From Methylosinus sp. C49 (GTDB taxonomy: Bacteria; Pseudomonadota; Alphaproteobacteria; Rhizobiales; Beijerinckiaceae): a DNA stretch of 64,000 nucleotides. Positions within the stretch are counted from its first letter, which is position 1. Each line of letters opens with the position of its first letter. The stretch lies in the NCBI RefSeq assembly GCF_009936375.1, contig NZ_AP022332.1:3814501-3878500 (forward strand). The letters run 5' to 3'. A model generated the notes under the pieces. It had not been told where the DNA came from. It saw nothing but the letters and a program-made list of their open reading frames with translations, and did no database searches. A program made the translations under genes and the position numbers. Positions 35,453 through 43,998 of the stretch are shown here, piece by piece.

Positions 35453-36524
35453 TCTCGCGCGTGAAGACGCCGTCCGCCTCCATCATCTCGAGCAGCATGC
35501 CCTCGCGCAGGCCGCGATCGGCGATGCGCGTGCGGGAGGCCGGGAAGACGCGGCGAATCGCCTCGAAGATGGCGCAGCCGGCGAGCACGAGATCGGCGCG
35601 CTGCGGGCCGATGCAGCCATTGGCGGCGCGCTGGTCGAAATCCATGGCGCGCAACGAATCGATGGCGCGCGTGGCGTCCTCGTCCGAGAGCCAGAGCCCG
35701 TCGACGCGCCAGCGATCATAGCGCTCGAGGCCGAGATGCACGCCGGCCAGCGTCGTCACCGTGCCGGAGGTGCCGAGCAGATGGAAACGCTCGCAGCGGC
35801 GCTCCGCCGCCGTACGCTCGGCGAAGGCTTCGAGCCCCTCGAGCGCGCGCGCCGTCATCGCCTCGTAAATGGCCGGCGTCACGCTCTTGCCGCCGAATCG
35901 CTCCGCCAGCGAGACGACTCCGAGCTCGAGCGAGGTCCAATGGCGCAATTCGCAGCCCTGCGCGTCGCGCGTCAGCCACACCAGCTCGGTGGAGCCGCCG
36001 CCTATGTCGAACAGCAATATGCTCTCCGCGCGCGGGTCGGCGAGCGAGCCGCAACCACGCGCGGCGAGGCGCGCCTCGGTCTCGCGATCGATGACCTCGA
36101 GCAGCAGGCCGGTGCGCTCGCGCACGCGCTCGACGAATTCTGCGCCATTCTCCGCCGCGCGGCAGGCCTGGGTGGCGATGAGCCGCGCGCGGGAGACGCC
36201 GCGGGCGCTCATTTTCTCTCGGCAGACGTCCAGCGCCTCCAGCGTGCGGTCGATCGCCTGCTCGCAGATACGGCTCGAGGAGCCCATGCCCTCGCCGAGC
36301 CGCACGATGCGGGAGAAGGCGTCGACGATGCGCAGCAGGTCGGTCTTGCGCCGTGAGCGCTGCTCCGGCCGCGCGATCAGCAGCCGGCAATTATTGGTGC
36401 CGAGATCGAGCGCCGCATAGACATGATCGTCGCGGCGCTCGCTGGGCGCGCGGGCGTTCCGCGCGGAGGCGCCCGCCGCGCAAGGGCGGGCCGGATCGCC
36501 CGCGCCGTCCACGGATGCGCGCAT
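35448..36524 (-). CDS. Ppx/GppA family phosphatase (exopolyphosphatase / pppGpp phosphohydrolase)
   Basis: A 358-aa ASKHA-fold phosphatase. It has YAALDLGTNNCRLLIARP near the N-terminus, FSRIVRLGEGM, ATQACRAAENG, ILLFDIGGGSTELVWL (the phosphate-binding loop) and LLGTSGTVTTLAGVHLGL. The length matches the short form lacking the C-terminal HD domain. The ATG at 36524 has GGAG six bases upstream; the frame is open to 36725 but that part is low-complexity. It may hydrolyse polyphosphate or pppGpp. Its position next to OprP-like porins fits a phosphate theme but is not proof. Confidence 0.87.
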   Translation of the reverse strand: MRASVDGAGDPARPCAAGASARNARAPSERRDDHVYAALDLGTNNCRLLIARPEQRSRRKTDLLRIVDAFSRIVRLGEGMGSSSRICEQAIDRTLEALDVCREKMSARGVSRARLIATQACRAAENGAEFVERVRERTGLLLEVIDRETEARLAARGCGSLADPRAESILLFDIGGGSTELVWLTRDAQGCELRHWTSLELGVVSLAERFGGKSVTPAIYEAMTARALEGLEAFAERTAAERRCERFHLLGTSGTVTTLAGVHLGLERYDRWRVDGLWLSDEDATRAIDSLRAMDFDQRAANGCIGPQRADLVLAGCAIFEAIRRVFPASRTRIADRGLREGMLLEMMEADGVFTRES

Positions 36525-36866
36525 CCCCGCTCCAGCGCGCGGCGCCTCGCCCCCGCCCAGGCCCCCGCCCCAATGTTCCGGCTTTTTCAACCCGCCTCCC
36601 GATCGGCCTTTTCCGCCCGCCGCCGATCTTTGTCTCGACGAACTCTCATGGCCGATCGCGGGAAGTGTAGCAAGGCCGGCGCGAATGCCAAGGAGCGCGT
36701 TTACGGGAGCGCGTTTACGGGCCACGCTGGCAAGCGAGGCCGGCCGGCGGGAGCGACGCCATTGTGGGAACCGGTCACGGTCACGCCATGAACCGCGCCG
36801 ATCATGTTGACAGAGGCGCGTCCTCTCTTTAGATCACCGCGACGCGCCGCTTCGCCGCGCGACCGT

Positions 36867-36940
36867 TGGGGGATAGTTCAACGGTAGAACAGCGGACTCT
36901 GACTCCGTTAATCTTGGTTCGAATCCAGGTCCCCCAGCCA
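36867..36940 (+). tRNA. tRNA-Gln (anticodon CTG)
   Basis: A full cloverleaf can be drawn: acceptor TGGGGGA/TCCCCCA, D arm GTTC..GAAC, anticodon arm GCGGA-CTCTGAC-TCCGT with anticodon CTG, T arm CTTGG-TTCGAAT-CCAGG, discriminator G and an encoded CCA. An integrase remnant starts about 100 bases downstream, so this tRNA is the likely attachment site of the following island. Confidence 0.93.
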
Positions 36941-37003
36941 CACTCTACCAAATCTCTAGAATTCCACGCTCTTGCGAAAGAGCGCCATTTTCGCGCGCCC
37001 CGC

Positions 37004-37037
37004 GGTCCAAAACATTGGTCCAAAATGGGATCCAAAA
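37004..37037. repeat. Three short direct repeats before the integrase remnant
   Basis: GGTCCAAAA (37004), GGTCCAAAA (37017) and GATCCAAAA (37029) recur at 12-13-base intervals between tRNA-Gln and the integrase remnant. They could be arm-type or excisionase/regulator sites of the integration module. The repeats are seen directly and the role is inferred. Confidence 0.4.
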
Positions 37038-37040
37038 TCC

Positions 37041-37429
37041 ATGAAGAGCGGCCGCAATCTTCGCCGACGCGCCTCCGCCTATCAGTTCCGTTTCGCCCTC
37101 CCGGGGCGGCTCGCCTCTCTCTGCGGTAGGACGGAAATCGTTCTGGGGCCGCGCACGACCGTCTATCGAATCGCCATCAAGCGGGCGCGCATGCTGCGGA
37201 CGCGCGTGGAGAGGCTGATGGAGGAGCTCGATCTCGTTACGGTCGAGACCGAGGCCGAAAGGCTCGTGCGCATTTGGATCGACCACAGGTGGTGGCGCTC
37301 GAGAACAGTCTCGGCGCCCATGGCGCCTCCTATCTCGACGCCGACGCGGCCGCGGCGCTCGGGCCGGAATTCGTGCGGGAGACCGACATAGCCGGCCTCG
37401 CCTATTTGGACAGCGCCCCGCGGAAATAA
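37041..37429 (+). pseudogene. Frameshifted N-terminal remnant of a tyrosine integrase
   Basis: The N-terminal part (SAYQFRFALPGRLASLCGRT, EIVLGPRTTVYRIAIKRARM, LRTRVERLMEEL) resembles the SAM-like/DUF6538 region of island integrases, which typically reads YxFRxxxPxxL...REIRxSLxT. The frame then slips near 37290. The next frame continues RPQVVALENSLGAHGASYLD to a TAA, giving about 130 residues with no catalytic R-H-R-Y domain. Position directly after a tRNA supports integrase origin. The family call is moderate; the frame break and truncation are seen directly. Confidence 0.55.
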
Positions 37430-37533
37430 GGTGGATCACTGCCGGGGTTTGCCGAACGCGGGGCTTTCGCGATTTTGGCTCGGCGTCGGGAGGGCGTAGC
37501 CCGACCAGAGGCGCGGCAAAATCGCGGCGACGA

Positions 37534-38215
37534 TCATGCCGCCATCACGGCCTCTCCACAACCGAAATAAGCCTCGTCCGGCGTGCGGGAGTCGAGGCTC
37601 GAATGCGGGCGCCGCTGATTGTAAAAGGCCAGATATTTGGCGATCGACGCGCGCGCCTCGGACACGCTGTCATAGGCGCGCGCAGATACACCTCCTCATA
37701 TTTGACGCTGCGCCACAGCCTCTCGACGAACACATTGTCACGCCAGGCGCCCTTGCCGTCCGTGCTGATGGCGATTTTCGCTTTGAGCAGCACGCTCGTG
37801 AAGTCATGGCCGGTGAACTGGCTGCCCTGGTCCGTGTTCAAGATTTCGGGTCTGCCATGCTTTGCCAGCGCCTCTTTCAACGCCTCGACGCAAAACTCCG
37901 CCTCCATCGTGATCGATACGCGATGCGCCAGCACGCGCCGGCTCGCCACGTCGACGACCGCCGCGAGATAGACGAGGCCGCGCCGCATCGGGATATAGGA
38001 GATGTCCGTCGCCCAGACATGATTGGGCCGCTCGATCTTCACGAGCGCCTTCAAATCGACCGCCGCTTCCTTCGCTTCCGGTTTTTCCCGACCGAAGACG
38101 CCCGCCGCGCCCTCGAGAATCTGGCCCTTCCACGTCGTGATCTGGTTGGGATGAACATCGAACTGCTGCGCCAGCTCTATGCGTGTGCAATTGCACGATC
38201 CGCCAAAAGGATGCG
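37534..38215 (-). pseudogene. IS3-family transposase remnant (OrfA/OrfB deletion plus frameshift)
   Basis: The reverse strand encodes a piece of the OrfA helix-turn-helix (RIELAQQFDVHPNQITTWKG). It runs directly into the OrfB integrase core without the usual intervening residues, so an internal deletion has fused the two. The core keeps the DDE residues (WATDISYIPM, LNTDQGSQFTG, FVERLWRSVKYEEVYL). Near 37680 the frame shifts. The true end (the YLAFYNQRRPHSSLD motif, then EAVMAA) is read in another frame to a stop at 37534. No terminal inverted repeats were recognised. It is non-functional and marks past insertion in the island's left end. Confidence 0.8.
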
Positions 38216-38270
38216 CACGAAAGTCATAGCGAAACGACGAGCGAATGTCGCGCCGTATCGATCGATCCAC

Positions 38271-39005
38271 ATGCGTATATCGATACGGGCACTACCGGAT
38301 AGATGTGCGATCCGAGGCCGGGCTAGTTTACCACCACGCCAGCCGCGTCTCCTCCTCGACGGATCGAGCCCATGCTCACCCGTTGTGCGGTAGCTTGGAA
38401 GCATCTCGCGCCGGAAGCAAAGAAAAAGTTTCGACGGCTCGAATGGCGCGCCAGACACGAGCGCCCTGAGCGACGAGCGAGCGATTTGATCAGCAACATC
38501 TCGCCCGCCCAATCGATCTGGTTTCTGTTCGTCGCTGGGAGATGGATGGCGCCTCCGAGAACACGATGGCGCAGCAAAATGGGAATAGCGCGCCAATCGC
38601 GGACGTCCGAATAGGATAGTCGATGAGCGAGCGAACCCGAGGCGTGGCTGTGGCTTCACGCGGCCCACTGGCCGGGAAGTGTGGCGCCGGACACGCTCGG
38701 ATCGCCTCATATGCTCGCGCATCATTCGCCTCGAATTCGCGAATGGGGCATGCTTACGAAGGCGTTGGACGACGCACGATCGGATGCGACGAAGTCGCTC
38801 AGCGGTTCCGAACTGATCGCCGTGGGCTTGCGAAAGCGCCCTTCGTCCATCGAGACAGCAAGTCGATGCGCCCATGGGCGCGCTCGCCTTCCGATCCGAA
38901 GCGTTCGTAGCCCTGGCCGCCGTGCGGCGACGCTCGTATGGAGATGTCGACGTTGGGGGAGGACGACATGTCGAATGCAGTCACGAATCGAAGACGGGGG
39001 AAGCG
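38271..39005. other. About 0.7 kb without a recognisable gene (island left flank)
   Basis: Several open frames cross this region on both strands, but none shows a domain, ribosome site or consistent codon use. It probably contains decayed mobile-element DNA plus the promoter of the glycan cluster. A short inverted pair CGTATCGAT..ATCGATACG (about 38250-38287) lies at its left border. Confidence 0.5.
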
Positions 39006-40193
39006 ATGGATGTGCTGCGCCTCATCGGGCGAACGAGAAACCTCTTCGACGGCGATATCCGCGCGTGCGAAGACCATTTGCGGGATCTCGTCGCGGACGG
39101 ACGCTTTCTCGTCATCGGCGGCGCGGGGTCGATCGGACAGGCTGTGACGCGCGAGCTGTTCAAACGAAACGCGCGAGCGCTCCATGTCGTCGACATCAGC
39201 GAAAACAATGTGGTCGAGCTCGTGCGCGACCTTCGCAGCACGCTCGGCTATATCGATGGAGACTTTCGAACTTTCTCGATCGATTGCGGTGGGCGCGAGT
39301 TCGAAGAATTCATGTCCGCCGGCGGCAGCTACGATTATGTTCTCAACCTCTCCGCCCTGAAGCATGTTCGGAGCGAGAAGGATCCATATACTTTGATGCG
39401 CTTGATCGACGTGAATATCCGTCATGTGGTAAAGACCGTGCGGATCGCTCGCGAACGAGGGACGAAACGCTACTTCTGCGTCTCCACCGACAAGGCCGCC
39501 AACCCCGCCAACATGATGGGAGCGAGCAAACGTATCATGGAGATGTATCTGATGCGAGAGAGTCGAACTCTCCCGATTTCTATGGCGCGATTTGCCAATG
39601 TCGCATTCTCTGACGGCTCGCTACTGCACGGGTTCAATCAGCGTTTCGCCAAGCAGCAGCCGATTTCCGCCCCGAATGACGTACGACGGTATTTCATCAC
39701 GCCACGAGAGTCGGGAGAGCTCTGCTTGCTATCGTGCCTGCTCGGCGACAATCGAGACATATTTTTCCCGAGGGAATGCAGCGATCTGAAGCTAACGACA
39801 TTTTCGGATATCGCCATACGCTATGTCGGCGCCATGGGGTTCGAGCCGTACGTCTGCGAAAGCGAACACGAAGCGAGAGAGCGCGCGGCCGCGCTCATCG
39901 CTACCAAGCGCTGGCCGTGCTATTTCTTCTCCAGCAATACGACGGGGGAGAAGGATGTCGAGGAATTCTACACCGAGAGCGAAACGCTCGACCTCGACCG
40001 GTTCGAAAGCATCGGGGTGATCAAGAATCGCGACACGGAGGACTGCGCATCGCTAGACGAGTTCTGGTCACGGATCGAAGCAATGCGACGATCGGGGCCG
40101 TGGGACAAGAAGGCGATTGTCGCATTGTTCGAGTCGCTTGTTCCGGAATTCGGGCATCTCGAGACCGGCAAATATCTCGAGTCGCGAATGTAG
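39006..40193 (+). CDS. Nucleotide-sugar 4,6-dehydratase/epimerase (Polysacc_synt_2, CapD-like)
   Basis: A 395-aa extended SDR. It has the cofactor loop FLVIGGAGSIGQAV (about residues 34-47), NLSALKHVRSEKDPYTLM and VSTDKAANPANMMGASKRIM, where Met replaces the usual Tyr of YxxxK as in PglF/WbpM-type UDP-GlcNAc 4,6-dehydratases. GGGGGAAG precedes the ATG. It lacks the N-terminal membrane part of WbpM and has an unusual C-terminal extension of about 110 residues (CYFFSSNTTGEKDVEEFYTE). It starts the glycan cluster. A second, Tyr-type dehydratase (pseB) lies 1 kb on, so this one probably feeds another deoxysugar. Confidence 0.8.
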   Translation: MDVLRLIGRTRNLFDGDIRACEDHLRDLVADGRFLVIGGAGSIGQAVTRELFKRNARALHVVDISENNVVELVRDLRSTLGYIDGDFRTFSIDCGGREFEEFMSAGGSYDYVLNLSALKHVRSEKDPYTLMRLIDVNIRHVVKTVRIARERGTKRYFCVSTDKAANPANMMGASKRIMEMYLMRESRTLPISMARFANVAFSDGSLLHGFNQRFAKQQPISAPNDVRRYFITPRESGELCLLSCLLGDNRDIFFPRECSDLKLTTFSDIAIRYVGAMGFEPYVCESEHEARERAAALIATKRWPCYFFSSNTTGEKDVEEFYTESETLDLDRFESIGVIKNRDTEDCASLDEFWSRIEAMRRSGPWDKKAIVALFESLVPEFGHLETGKYLESRM

Positions 40194-40267
40194 GCGGAGA
40201 GCGCCTACTCCACCAACGACCTAACGGCGAAAGAAGCTCGCGCCTCGTCGATCACGGGGAGCCGCTT

Positions 40268-40381
40268 ATGCTTCTGATTCGTCGCCCGAGCGACGTGAGC
40301 ATGGCGCTCGAACGATCATGTCGCCGAATTCTCGAACTGGCGGCGGAAGACGAAATTCGAGCCAATCGGAGAAGACGATGA
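40268..40381 (+). CDS. Possible 37-aa peptide coupled to the dioxygenase gene
   Basis: A short frame with ATG seven bases after GGGGAG, stopping in an ATGA overlap with the dioxygenase start. The product is highly charged: SMALERSCRRILELAAEDE then an Arg-rich end. It has no recognised domain. It may be a translational-coupling leader or the remnant of a larger gene. Support comes only from the ribosome site and the overlap. Confidence 0.35.
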   Translation: MLLIRRPSDVSMALERSCRRILELAAEDEIRANRRRR

Positions 40382-41100
40382 GCTATGCCGATCTGGGATT
40401 TGATCTGAGCGTGCTGCGCGAGAAGCGGAGCGAGCTCGAGAAGAACGGATTTCTGCTTATCGAGGACGCCCTGCCTAGCGACTATTGCGAAGACATTGTT
40501 TCGTTCATAGACCGCCATCTCGATGAAGCCGGAGGCGAATGCGAGCTCGGGCAGCTCGGGTCCATGCAACGAATTTATGCGGCTGAACAATACGCGGATA
40601 TCGTCGAGGATTTCAAATCCAAGTGCGCTCAAATTCTGAGCTCGATCTTTTCCGAGCGCCACGCTGTGAAATGGATTTTGGCGATGCGTGATCGGACGAT
40701 CGCTTTGGATGATGACGCCGCCAGGGAAAAGTTCGTCAAGGGACGCTGGCATTACGATTCATGGAGCGATCAATACAAAATATTCTTGTTTCTACGGGAT
40801 ATCGGTCCCGAGAACGGGCCGTTCGAGTTTATTCCAGGAACGAATGGTCGGTTCAAGAAGCGCCTGGCGTTGACGAGGCCTTGGTGGCTGTTCAATCCGT
40901 TTACTCACTTTCTTTCCAAGAAGCGTCCCTATCAGTGCATCTCGGACGAAAGAATTCAAAAGATCATCGATAGTGGACTCCCTACGAGGCCGGTGATCGC
41001 CGAGCAGGGCTCGATGTTGATTGTCAATCCGTCCGCTCTGCTCCACCGCGCGGCTCCGCTCTGGGAGGGCCGTCGCTACCTGGCGATAGCGTATTTCTAA
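40378..41100 (+). CDS. Phytanoyl-CoA dioxygenase family (2-oxoglutarate/Fe(II)) enzyme
   Basis: A 240-aa double-stranded beta-helix oxygenase. Metal ligands fit the H-x-D...H triad: WHYDSWSDQYKIFLFLRD supplies His and Asp and LLHRAAPLWEGRRYL the distal His with the 2-oxoglutarate-binding Arg. ENGPFEFIPGTNGRF is the typical substrate-side strand. The ATG at 40378 sits in an ATGA overlap. Family members in glycan clusters hydroxylate sugars, lipids or amino-acyl groups. The substrate here is unknown. It lies between the two dehydratases. Confidence 0.8.
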   Translation: MSYADLGFDLSVLREKRSELEKNGFLLIEDALPSDYCEDIVSFIDRHLDEAGGECELGQLGSMQRIYAAEQYADIVEDFKSKCAQILSSIFSERHAVKWILAMRDRTIALDDDAAREKFVKGRWHYDSWSDQYKIFLFLRDIGPENGPFEFIPGTNGRFKKRLALTRPWWLFNPFTHFLSKKRPYQCISDERIQKIIDSGLPTRPVIAEQGSMLIVNPSALLHRAAPLWEGRRYLAIAYF

Positions 41101-41140
41101 AGATTTCCGAGCGACGAGATCGTCAAGGTCAGGACCTGAA

Positions 41141-42145
41141 ATGTTGAACGGCAAGAATATTTTGATCACCGGCGGAACCGGTTCGTTCGGGAGGGAGTTC
41201 GCTCGGACGATCCTGACGAAGCATCCGTACGTCAAAAGACTCGTGATTTTCTCTCGCGATGAGCTCAAGCAATTCGAGATGGCGCAGGAGCTCTCTTTGA
41301 GCGAATTTCCCGCCATTCGATATTTCATCGGCGATGTTCGTGATCTCAGTCGTTTGAAGCGTGCGCTGGAAGGCGTCGACGTGGTCATTCACGCGGCTGC
41401 GCTGAAGCAAGTGCCGGCAGCGGAGTACAATCCGTTCGAGTGCATCAAAACCAACATTCTAGGGGCGCAGAATCTCATCGAGGCGTGTCTCGACTGCGAT
41501 GTCACCAGGGTCGTCGCTTTGTCGACAGACAAGGCGGCCGCGCCGATCAATCTCTATGGAGCGACGAAGCTGTGCTCAGACAAGCTGTTCACAGCGGCGA
41601 ACAACATCAAAGGCAAGCGCAACGTTCGCTTTTCCGTCGTGCGCTATGGAAACGTCATGGGATCACGAGGCTCGGTGATTCCGTTCTTCATGGAGCGCCG
41701 CAAGTCCGGGGTGCTTCCGATCACTGATCCGCGGATGACTCGTTTCAACATCAGCCTTCAAAGCGGCGTCGAAATGGTGCTGTGGGCTCTGGAGCATGCC
41801 CGAGGGGGAGAGATTTTCGTTCCGAAGATACCGAGCTATCGGATCACTGACCTGGCCGACGCGATCGGGCCGGATTGTGAGCATCCGGTGGTCGGAGTCC
41901 GTCCGGGCGAGAAGATTCACGAGGAGATGATAACGGTGAGCGATAGCTTCAATACAGTGGATCTCGGCCCATATTACGCCATTCTCTCTTCCGCGGGCGA
42001 GGTGTCTGTGGAGCGCTACGCGAGAGAAGAGGGCGGCATTCCGACGCCAGCCGGCTTCGCATACAACAGCGGCACGAACAAGGATTTCTTGTCGGTAGAG
42101 CAGTTGCGTCGCTTGATGCGCGAGAAGCTATATCTCGAGGTTTGA
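41141..42145 (+). CDS. pseB: UDP-N-acetylglucosamine 4,6-dehydratase (inverting), PseB
   Basis: A 334-aa SDR for the first step of pseudaminic acid synthesis: C4-C6 dehydration of UDP-GlcNAc with C5 inversion. Motifs are ILITGGTGSFGREF, FSRDELKQFEM (a PseB hallmark), HAAALKQVPAAEYNPFECI, TNILGAQN and STDKAAAPINLYGATK with the Tyr-x-x-x-Lys pair. MITVSDSFNT near the C-terminus is also typical. The next gene, pseC, starts 3 bases after the stop. Confidence 0.94.
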   Translation: MLNGKNILITGGTGSFGREFARTILTKHPYVKRLVIFSRDELKQFEMAQELSLSEFPAIRYFIGDVRDLSRLKRALEGVDVVIHAAALKQVPAAEYNPFECIKTNILGAQNLIEACLDCDVTRVVALSTDKAAAPINLYGATKLCSDKLFTAANNIKGKRNVRFSVVRYGNVMGSRGSVIPFFMERRKSGVLPITDPRMTRFNISLQSGVEMVLWALEHARGGEIFVPKIPSYRITDLADAIGPDCEHPVVGVRPGEKIHEEMITVSDSFNTVDLGPYYAILSSAGEVSVERYAREEGGIPTPAGFAYNSGTNKDFLSVEQLRRLMREKLYLEV

Positions 42146-42148
42146 GAC

Positions 42149-43306
42149 GTGATTCCTTATGGACGCCAGTCTGTCTCGGAGAAGGATATTCAGGCCGTTG
42201 TCGATGTCCTGCGTTCGGACTTCTTGACGCAGGGGCCGAGGGTTCCCGCATTCGAGCGAGCCGTCGCCGCACATGTCGGCGCAAAGCATGCCGTGGCCGT
42301 CAACAGTGCGACTTCGGCGCTGCATCTCGCGTGCTTGGTCCTCGGTCTCGGCGCCGGCGACGCTCTGTGGACCAGCCCGAACAGTTTCGTCGCATCGTCC
42401 AACTGCGGGCTCTACTGCGGAGCGCGCGTGGACTTCGTGGATATCGATCCGCGAACGTATAATATGTGCCCTCGGGAACTCCGACGGAAATTGGAGACGG
42501 CGCGGTCGGCCGGTCGCCTGCCGAAGATCGTGGCGCCTGTTCATTTTTCTGGGCAGTCGTGCGACATGGACGCGATCGGCGAGTTGGCGGGAGAGTTCGG
42601 CTTTCGGGTGATCGAAGACGCATCCCACGCCATTGGCGGTTCGTGGCGAGGTAGTCCCGTAGGGGCTTGCGCGCACAGCGATATTGCCGTTTTCAGTTTC
42701 CACCCGGTGAAGATCATCACATCTGGCGAGGGCGGCATGATCGTCACGAACGACGCCGCGCTCGCGGCGCGGGCCATCGAGCTGCGTAGTCACGGCGTCA
42801 CGCGCGATCCCGATCGCATGGTTCGTCCAGGTGGTGGGGCTTGGCGCTACGAACAGATCGGGCTGGGCTTCAACTATCGCATGACCGAGATGCAGGCGGC
42901 GCTGGGGCTATCGCAGCTCGAGGAGCTGGTTCGCTTTGTAGTTGCTCGGCATGCTCTCGCGGCCCGCTATGACGAGGCTCTGAGAGGCCTGCCTCTGGTG
43001 CTGCCATGGCGCCACCCCGATAGCTATTCGGCGCTTCATCTCTATGTGGTCCAGATGGAGGATCACGCTCCGATCGGACGAATGGAGCTGTTCGAGCGCT
43101 TGCGGGCGGAGGGGGTTGGGGTGAACGTGCATTACATTCCCATTCACACGCAGCCGTATTATGAAGCTCTCGGCTTCGAAGTCGGCGATTTTCCGCAGGC
43201 GGAGCGCTACTATAGCCGGGCCATCAGCCTCCCTATCTATGCGGATATGAGCGAGGCGGATCAGGATCACGTGATCTCCGTTCTGATCGAAGCTTTGCGT
43301 CGATGA
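42149..43306 (+). CDS. pseC: UDP-4-amino-4,6-dideoxy-N-acetyl-beta-L-altrosamine transaminase, PseC
   Basis: A 385-aa DegT-family PLP enzyme that aminates C4 of the PseB product using glutamate. IPYGRQSVSEKDIQAVVDVL, FLTQGPRVPAFERAVA, VAVNSATSALHLACLVLG, IEDASHAIGGSW and FSFHPVKIITSGEGGM (internal-aldimine Lys in HPVK) identify it. GTG start. Its stop overlaps the ATG of pseF (ATGA). Confidence 0.94.
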   Translation: MIPYGRQSVSEKDIQAVVDVLRSDFLTQGPRVPAFERAVAAHVGAKHAVAVNSATSALHLACLVLGLGAGDALWTSPNSFVASSNCGLYCGARVDFVDIDPRTYNMCPRELRRKLETARSAGRLPKIVAPVHFSGQSCDMDAIGELAGEFGFRVIEDASHAIGGSWRGSPVGACAHSDIAVFSFHPVKIITSGEGGMIVTNDAALAARAIELRSHGVTRDPDRMVRPGGGAWRYEQIGLGFNYRMTEMQAALGLSQLEELVRFVVARHALAARYDEALRGLPLVLPWRHPDSYSALHLYVVQMEDHAPIGRMELFERLRAEGVGVNVHYIPIHTQPYYEALGFEVGDFPQAERYYSRAISLPIYADMSEADQDHVISVLIEALRR

Positions 43307-43998
43307 GAATCGCCGTCATACCCGCCCGCGGCGGCAGCAAGCGAATCCCGCGCAAGAACGTCAAGGCGTTCCATGGCCACCCGATGATCGCATACGCCAT
43401 CATGGCGGCCCGTCGAAGTGGGGTCTTCGATAAGATCATCGTCTCGACGGACGATGCCGAGATCGCCGCTACCGCGCGCGATTTCGGGGCCGAGACACCC
43501 TTTGCGCGTCCTGCGCAACTAGCGGACGACCACTCGCCGACCGTTCCGGTGATCGCGCATGCGATCGGCGCCTGCAAGGAGATGGGGTGGGACGTCGGCG
43601 ATGTATGCTGTGTGTATCCCAGCGCGCCTTTCGTCGTGGCCGAGGACATTCGTTCCGGCTGTGCATTGTTGGAGGATGGATCGAGCGCCTATGTGTTTCC
43701 GGTCGCGAGCTTTCCTTCACCGATTCAGCGCGCGCTTCGGCGGTCGGAAAATGGAATGGTGACACCATTCTTTCCAGAACATTCCGGTGCGCGGACCCAG
43801 GATCTCGAGCTCGCTTACTTCGACGCCGGCCAGTTTTACTGGGGCCGAGCGTCGGCATGGGAAGCCGGGCTCGATATTCACAAGAATGGCCGTGCTCTCA
43901 TTCTACCCGAGTGGCGGGTCGTCGATATCGACACCCCTGCAGATTGGGAGCGCGCGGAACTGCTGTACTCCGTCTTGGTGGAGAGGCGCCTTCTTTGA
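43303..43998 (+). CDS. pseF: Pseudaminic acid cytidylyltransferase, PseF
   Basis: A 231-aa CMP-sugar synthetase that activates pseudaminic acid with CTP. It has the nucleotide-binding motif IPARGGSKRIPRKNVKAFHG, then STDDAEIAATARDFGAETPF, CCVYPSAPFV, YFDAGQFYWG and VVDIDTPADWERAE. Coupled to pseC by ATGA and to the next gene by TTGA. Confidence 0.93.
   Translation: MRIAVIPARGGSKRIPRKNVKAFHGHPMIAYAIMAARRSGVFDKIIVSTDDAEIAATARDFGAETPFARPAQLADDHSPTVPVIAHAIGACKEMGWDVGDVCCVYPSAPFVVAEDIRSGCALLEDGSSAYVFPVASFPSPIQRALRRSENGMVTPFFPEHSGARTQDLELAYFDAGQFYWGRASAWEAGLDIHKNGRALILPEWRVVDIDTPADWERAELLYSVLVERRLL

Noticed and set aside
36693-36723. Tandem copy of GAGCGCGTTTACGG
   Set aside because: Only two units upstream of the tRNA with no evident function; probably slippage.
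38177-38875. Long reverse-strand frame (232 codons) in the island left flank
   Set aside because: No domain, Arg/Ser-rich composition typical of a GC-rich shadow frame, no ribosome site, and it overlaps the IS3 remnant.
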